Assembly: GCA_947628355.1 (NCBI GenBank)
Contig: CANQZO010000061.1
Coordinates: 1 to 9,832, forward strand
Reading direction: 5' to 3'
Length of the DNA stretch: 9,832 nt
Source of the DNA: Candidatus Gastranaerophilales bacterium
GTDB lineage: Bacteria > Cyanobacteriota > Vampirovibrionia > Gastranaerophilales > Gastranaerophilaceae
In this document: positions 6,844 to 9,832 of the stretch, piece after piece
How positions within the stretch are numbered: position 1 is the stretch's first letter
How the letters are laid out: the number at the start of each line of letters is the position of its first letter
Position numbers and translations under genes: made by a program
Notes under the pieces: generated by a model
Database searches by the model: none
Told to the model about the DNA's origin: nothing
Seen by the model: the letters and a program-made list of their open reading frames with translations, nothing else

Positions 6844-6906
6844 GTGTAAAAAACAGGTGTATAAATACCGATTATTTACACATAACATATTAATGAGGTG
6901 TGTAAA
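6844..6906. promoter_or_regulatory. Repeated GTGTAAA elements upstream of the RHH gene (operator candidates)
   Basis: GTGTAAA occurs at 6844-6850 and 6900-6906, an inverted copy TTTACAC at 6875-6881, and a variant GTGTATAAA at 6857-6865. The last full copy ends directly at the ATG of the RHH gene and overlaps the space between its GAGG ribosome site (6895-6898) and the start. Ribbon-helix-helix proteins of the Arc type bind short half-sites in such arrays and often repress their own gene, so autoregulation is a natural inference. No convincing -10/-35 pair was found for this gene. Confidence 0.4.
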
Positions 6907-7068
6907 ATGTTTAAAGTTGAAAAAATTGAAATGATTAATAAAACTTTTAGACTGCCGCTAAAATTAGTGCAAAAATTGCAAATTGTAGCACAAAATAAAG
7001 GTGTTTCGCTTAATAATTTAGTTCAGCAATGCTGTGAATATGCACTTAATCATTTGGATAAAAATTAA
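6907..7068 (+). CDS. Small ribbon-helix-helix (Arc/MetJ-like) DNA-binding protein
   Basis: A 53-residue protein with ATG at 6907 and GAGG 8 bases upstream. After a short lead (1-12), KTFRLPLKLVQKLQIVAQNKGVSLNNLVQQCCEYAL (12-47) has the ribbon-helix-helix layout. A beta-strand with alternating residues (TFRLP, 13-17) would lie in the major groove. Helix A follows (about 18-30), then a turn with Gly (NKG), then helix B beginning SLNNLV (34-39). The SxNxLV start of helix B is typical of Arc, CopG and TraY-type proteins. Such proteins act as dimers and repress transcription, often as antitoxins or plasmid and phage regulators. No toxin-like partner gene lies beside it: the next gene, 65 bases on, is a phosphodiesterase and the divergent neighbour is an asparagine synthetase. 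It could therefore be a stand-alone local regulator. The family is likely from pattern alone; the target is inferred from the repeats upstream. Confidence 0.7.
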   Translation: MFKVEKIEMINKTFRLPLKLVQKLQIVAQNKGVSLNNLVQQCCEYALNHLDKN

Positions 7069-7077
7069 TACTTAATA

Positions 7078-7109
7078 TTGCTTATTATTGATAAAACGGT
7101 TACTATAAA
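7078..7109 (+). promoter_or_regulatory. Promoter candidate of the c-di-GMP phosphodiesterase gene
   Basis: TTGCTT (7078-7083), 17 bases, then TACTAT (7101-7106) overlapping TATAAA (7104-7109), lie 25-56 bases before the GTG start. The geometry copies that before the GH13-like gene. It is modest evidence in AT-rich DNA, and read-through from the RHH gene 65 bases upstream is also possible. The ribosome site is GGAG (7122-7125). Confidence 0.35.
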
Positions 7110-7133
7110 TATATATGTGCCGGAGAATAAAAA

Positions 7134-9437
7134 GTGTTTAATTTTAAGTTTCATTTGGAAAAAGATAAAAAAATAATAAAACTATATACGGCAGCAAAAG
7201 TAATTACAACAATACTTGTTATTTTCGCAATATTATTTGTAAGTTATATACTGGAAACCGAATATTTATCCGCCGAAAAATATATGCAGCAGGGTGTAAT
7301 GCAGACTGCTTCAAACTTGCGCGGACGTATAGCAAATTCAACAAACGAAATGCGTGTTTTGGCTGCTAAATTAACTACGGAATGCCATAATTACAATGAA
7401 GCGGAAATAATAAATTTTTTTGAGCATCATATTAATGATTATGATTATCATCTTCTGGCATTTGCATATCCGAGCGGTCATACAATAAGATATAAAAAGC
7501 AGTCGGGCAGATTAACGAATACTAATCATGCAAATGATGAAAAATTTAAAAAAGCTATTTCGGGTGAATTACTTTTTGATACAATAAAAACCGCTAATGA
7601 TACACAGCTTGGCTATGTAAATCAATTCGGAGTCCCTGTTTATAATTCTAATCATAAAATTATAGGCGTAATTGCTTCGCAGGTTTATGCCAATACCTAT
7701 ATAAAAATCTTAGGATTAAATAATTATAATCAAAAAGGCTATTCATATATAATCGATTTTAACGGTAACTTTATATTAAAACCCGAGCGTGATAAAGATA
7801 CTGCTGTTAATTTCTTCGACAGAAACATAAAATTAATAAATACATCAAAAGCAAAAATACTTGAGCAAATACAAACAACAGGTAATAATACATTTTTATT
7901 TGAACAAAATAAAACAAGGTATATAGCTGCCTTTGCTAAGATAGACAACCAGGATAAATACGTATTAACAATTGTACCTCTGCAGGTATTAATGCTTCAT
8001 ATAGGAAATTTGCTCCTTGGTATAACGGCTATTGTCATTTTGTTTACAATTATGCTGATATTATTAACTTATTACAGTAACAAACAACTTAAGAAAAATG
8101 AAGAATTAATATATAAAATTGCATTTACAGATTCGGTTACGGAAGATGGAAATAAAAGCAAATTTATTTTAGATGCTCAAAATATTTTATTAAATAATCA
8201 TAATAATAATTATGCGATGATTGCAGTTGATATAACAAGATTTAAAGCAATAAATGAATTATTCGGGTTTGAGCGCGCCAATACCATTTTAAAGGACTTT
8301 TATGAAATCATAAAACAAAACATAAATTCAAACAGCCTTTGTGTAAGAGATTTTAATGCTTCATTTCTGGTGCTTTATGAATATAAAAATCAAGAGGAGA
8401 TAGTAAACGATTTTATCGCAAAAATAAATCAGCAAATATCAAAATATAATGAAAATAAAATGAAAAAAGTATCCTCCGAGGACAAAGATATTATTATTAA
8501 TGCAAAAATTAACCTTTCATACGGTATATATACATTAGAAAATAAAGATATTTCGGTAAATGAAATGTGTGAAAAAGCCTATATTGCACAAAGAAAAATT
8601 AAAGGCGATGTGATACATTCTTATAAATTTTACGATGAAACAATAAGAAACGAATTATTACAGGATAAATCCATAGAAGATGAAATGTATAAGGCGTTAA
8701 ATAACAAAGAATTTAAAATGTATCTTCAGCCAAAAGTTGATTTGACTACAAAAGAATTATACGGTGCAGAAGCACTTGTAAGGTGGATACATTCCGATAA
8801 AGGTTTAATTCCGCCAATGAATTTTATCCCGTTATTTGAGCGCAACGGCTTTGTTATAGAGGTGGACAGATGTATCTGGAAACAGGCATGCGAATATTTG
8901 GAAGCACGAAAAAACGAGGGTAAAAAATTATTTCCTATTTCCGTTAATGTATCAAGACTTCACATGCATAATGATTTATTTATTGAAGAATTAATAATGC
9001 TTACCAAAAAACATAACATAGAGCCTCAATATTTGGAATTGGAGTTGACCGAAAGTGCTTGTTACAATAATGAACAAAGGTTTAAAGAAGTAACCGAGAA
9101 ATTAAAAGAAGCGGGGTTTACCATTTCAATGGATGATTTCGGCACGGGGTATTCCTCATTAAATATGTTAAGACATTTAAGCGTAGATATATTAAAGCTG
9201 GATATGGGCTTTATTAAAGATACTATTAACGATAAAAAAGGTCAGATAGTAATAAATAATATAATAACAATGGCAAATCAGCTAAATATGATAACAGTAG
9301 CTGAGGGGATAGAACGCGAGGAGCAGGCTGAATTTTTGAGAAACGCAGGCTGTAAAATAGCGCAAGGCTACTTGTACGGAAAACCAATGCCCAAAGATGA
9401 ATTCACACTAAATTGTGCGGATAAATTATTTATTTAA
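7134..9437 (+). CDS. Membrane c-di-GMP phosphodiesterase: Cache-type sensor, degenerate GGDEF, intact EAL
   Basis: A protein of 767 residues starting at GTG (7134), with GGAG 8 bases upstream. A membrane helix (about 20-40) and a second (about 291-313) bracket a 250-residue extracytoplasmic sensor. Its FGVPVYN, KIIGVIASQVYANTYIKIL and YSYIIDFNGNFILKP are typical of double-Cache domains, which bind small ligands such as amino acids. The GGDEF-like domain (about 322-490) has lost its signature: the GGDEF site reads FNASF (407-411) and TDxLTGLxNR reads TDSVTEDGNK, so it should not make c-di-GMP. The EAL domain (about 505-760) keeps all expected catalytic and metal ligands: E546 in EAL, N605 in VNVSR, E640 in LTES, D667 and D668 in DDFGTG, K688 in LKLD, E724 in AEGIE and Q744 in QGYLYG. 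I infer an active phosphodiesterase that lowers c-di-GMP in response to an outside signal. Its 3' end overlaps the sucD gene by 12 bases. Confidence 0.9.
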   Translation: MFNFKFHLEKDKKIIKLYTAAKVITTILVIFAILFVSYILETEYLSAEKYMQQGVMQTASNLRGRIANSTNEMRVLAAKLTTECHNYNEAEIINFFEHHINDYDYHLLAFAYPSGHTIRYKKQSGRLTNTNHANDEKFKKAISGELLFDTIKTANDTQLGYVNQFGVPVYNSNHKIIGVIASQVYANTYIKILGLNNYNQKGYSYIIDFNGNFILKPERDKDTAVNFFDRNIKLINTSKAKILEQIQTTGNNTFLFEQNKTRYIAAFAKIDNQDKYVLTIVPLQVLMLHIGNLLLGITAIVILFTIMLILLTYYSNKQLKKNEELIYKIAFTDSVTEDGNKSKFILDAQNILLNNHNNNYAMIAVDITRFKAINELFGFERANTILKDFYEIIKQNINSNSLCVRDFNASFLVLYEYKNQEEIVNDFIAKINQQISKYNENKMKKVSSEDKDIIINAKINLSYGIYTLENKDISVNEMCEKAYIAQRKIKGDVIHSYKFYDETIRNELLQDKSIEDEMYKALNNKEFKMYLQPKVDLTTKELYGAEALVRWIHSDKGLIPPMNFIPLFERNGFVIEVDRCIWKQACEYLEARKNEGKKLFPISVNVSRLHMHNDLFIEELIMLTKKHNIEPQYLELELTESACYNNEQRFKEVTEKLKEAGFTISMDDFGTGYSSLNMLRHLSVDILKLDMGFIKDTINDKKGQIVINNIITMANQLNMITVAEGIEREEQAEFLRNAGCKIAQGYLYGKPMPKDEFTLNCADKLFI

Positions 9438-9832
9438 AATATTTTTAATTGTATCGCCAAGCAAGGCAGGATTTTTGCAAACCGTAACTCCCGCATTCGT
9501 TAATGCTTGCATTTTGCTTAATGCTGTACCTTTTCCGCCCGAAATTATAGCTCCTGCGTGTCCCATGCGTTTGCCCGCAGGGGCGCTTAAGCCTGCAATA
9601 AAACTTACAACAGGCTTTGTAACATAATTTTTAATAAATTCCGCAGCTTCTTCTTCAGCGCTTCCGCCGATTTCGCCTATCATGCAAATTGCTTTTGTCT
9701 GCTCATCCTTTTCAAATGCTTCAAGAACATCAATAAAACTTGTACCTATGACAGGGTCGCCGCCGATACCTATGCAGGCAGACTGCCCTAATCCAAGTTT
9801 TGTCAGCTGATAAACCGCTTCATAAGTTAATG
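9426..9832 (-). CDS. sucD: Succinyl-CoA synthetase alpha subunit (C-terminal part; start outside window)
   Basis: The frame is open from the right edge to the stop at 9426-9428, showing 134 residues of a protein that is normally about 290 long. SucD makes ATP or GTP from succinyl-CoA, phosphate and ADP or GDP, in complex with the beta subunit SucC. Clear SucD signatures are LTYEAVYQLTKLGLGQS, IGIGGDPVIGTSFIDVLEAF, MIGEIGGSAEEEAAEFIK, KPVVSFIAGLSAPAGKRMGHAGAI and GGKGTALSKMQAL. The phosphohistidine of MGHAGAI (codon at 9558-9560) is present. ATG at 9683 is an internal methionine, not the start, because coding similarity continues upstream to the edge. It is convergent with the phosphodiesterase gene. 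A sucC gene is expected upstream of it, to the right of the window, but cannot be seen. Confidence 0.95.
   Translation of the reverse strand, partial: LTYEAVYQLTKLGLGQSACIGIGGDPVIGTSFIDVLEAFEKDEQTKAICMIGEIGGSAEEEAAEFIKNYVTKPVVSFIAGLSAPAGKRMGHAGAIISGGKGTALSKMQALTNAGVTVCKNPALLGDTIKNILNK

Noticed and set aside
6907..7068. RHH gene as the antitoxin of a toxin-antitoxin pair
   Set aside because: No small toxin-like frame lies directly before or after it; the next genes are a 767-residue phosphodiesterase and a divergent synthetase.
7739..7948. 69-codon minus-strand open frame inside the phosphodiesterase gene
   Set aside because: It is antisense to the Cache-type sensor region, with no independent support.
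9415..9627. 70-codon plus-strand open frame over the sucD gene
   Set aside because: It is antisense to highly conserved SucD motifs including the phosphohistidine site.

Overview
The window is AT-rich (roughly 30% GC by eye) bacterial DNA with dense, mostly intact genes, clear Shine-Dalgarno sites and the standard bacterial code. Signal peptides, an AMIN-like domain, a periplasmic-type sensor and a NagZ-like enzyme suggest a Gram-negative-type envelope. The codon use, the AMIN-like domain and the mixture of genes remind me of Vampirovibrionia (Melainabacteria/Gastranaerophilales), but this is a tentative inference and no ribosomal marker is present.

Layout: (1) 1-1910, minus strand: two envelope proteins of unknown function. 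One is a membrane-anchored protein with YD-like repeats, cut by the left edge. The other, just upstream of it, is a signal-peptide protein with a possible AMIN-like domain and a C-terminal membrane segment. (2) 1911-2080: divergent promoter region. (3) 2081-5690, plus strand: a probable operon of a large, divergent GH13-like protein, a GH3 beta-N-acetylhexosaminidase of the NagZ type (2-base gap, no obvious ribosome site of its own) and a small secreted protein. (4) 5691-6746, minus strand: a stand-alone asparagine-synthetase domain lacking the glutaminase half. Its stop codon abuts that of the secreted protein, with a small hairpin across the junction. (5) 6747-7133: a control region with a 12-base palindrome and repeated GTGTAAA elements, plus a 53-residue ribbon-helix-helix (Arc-like) protein gene. 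(6) 7134-9437, plus strand: a membrane-bound c-di-GMP phosphodiesterase with Cache-type sensor, degenerate GGDEF and intact EAL. (7) 9426-9832, minus strand: the C-terminal part of succinyl-CoA synthetase alpha subunit, overlapping the phosphodiesterase gene tail to tail by 12 bases.

The region reads mainly as housekeeping and lineage-specific chromosome. No mobile element, CRISPR array, tRNA or rRNA was seen, and no stretch over 300 bases lacks a gene. The points most worth a second look are the GH13-like protein whose nucleophile position is Thr, the small RHH gene with its candidate operators between two divergent genes, the glutaminase-less asparagine synthetase, and the YD-repeat membrane protein. 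I do not see convincing evidence of a whole new multi-gene system.
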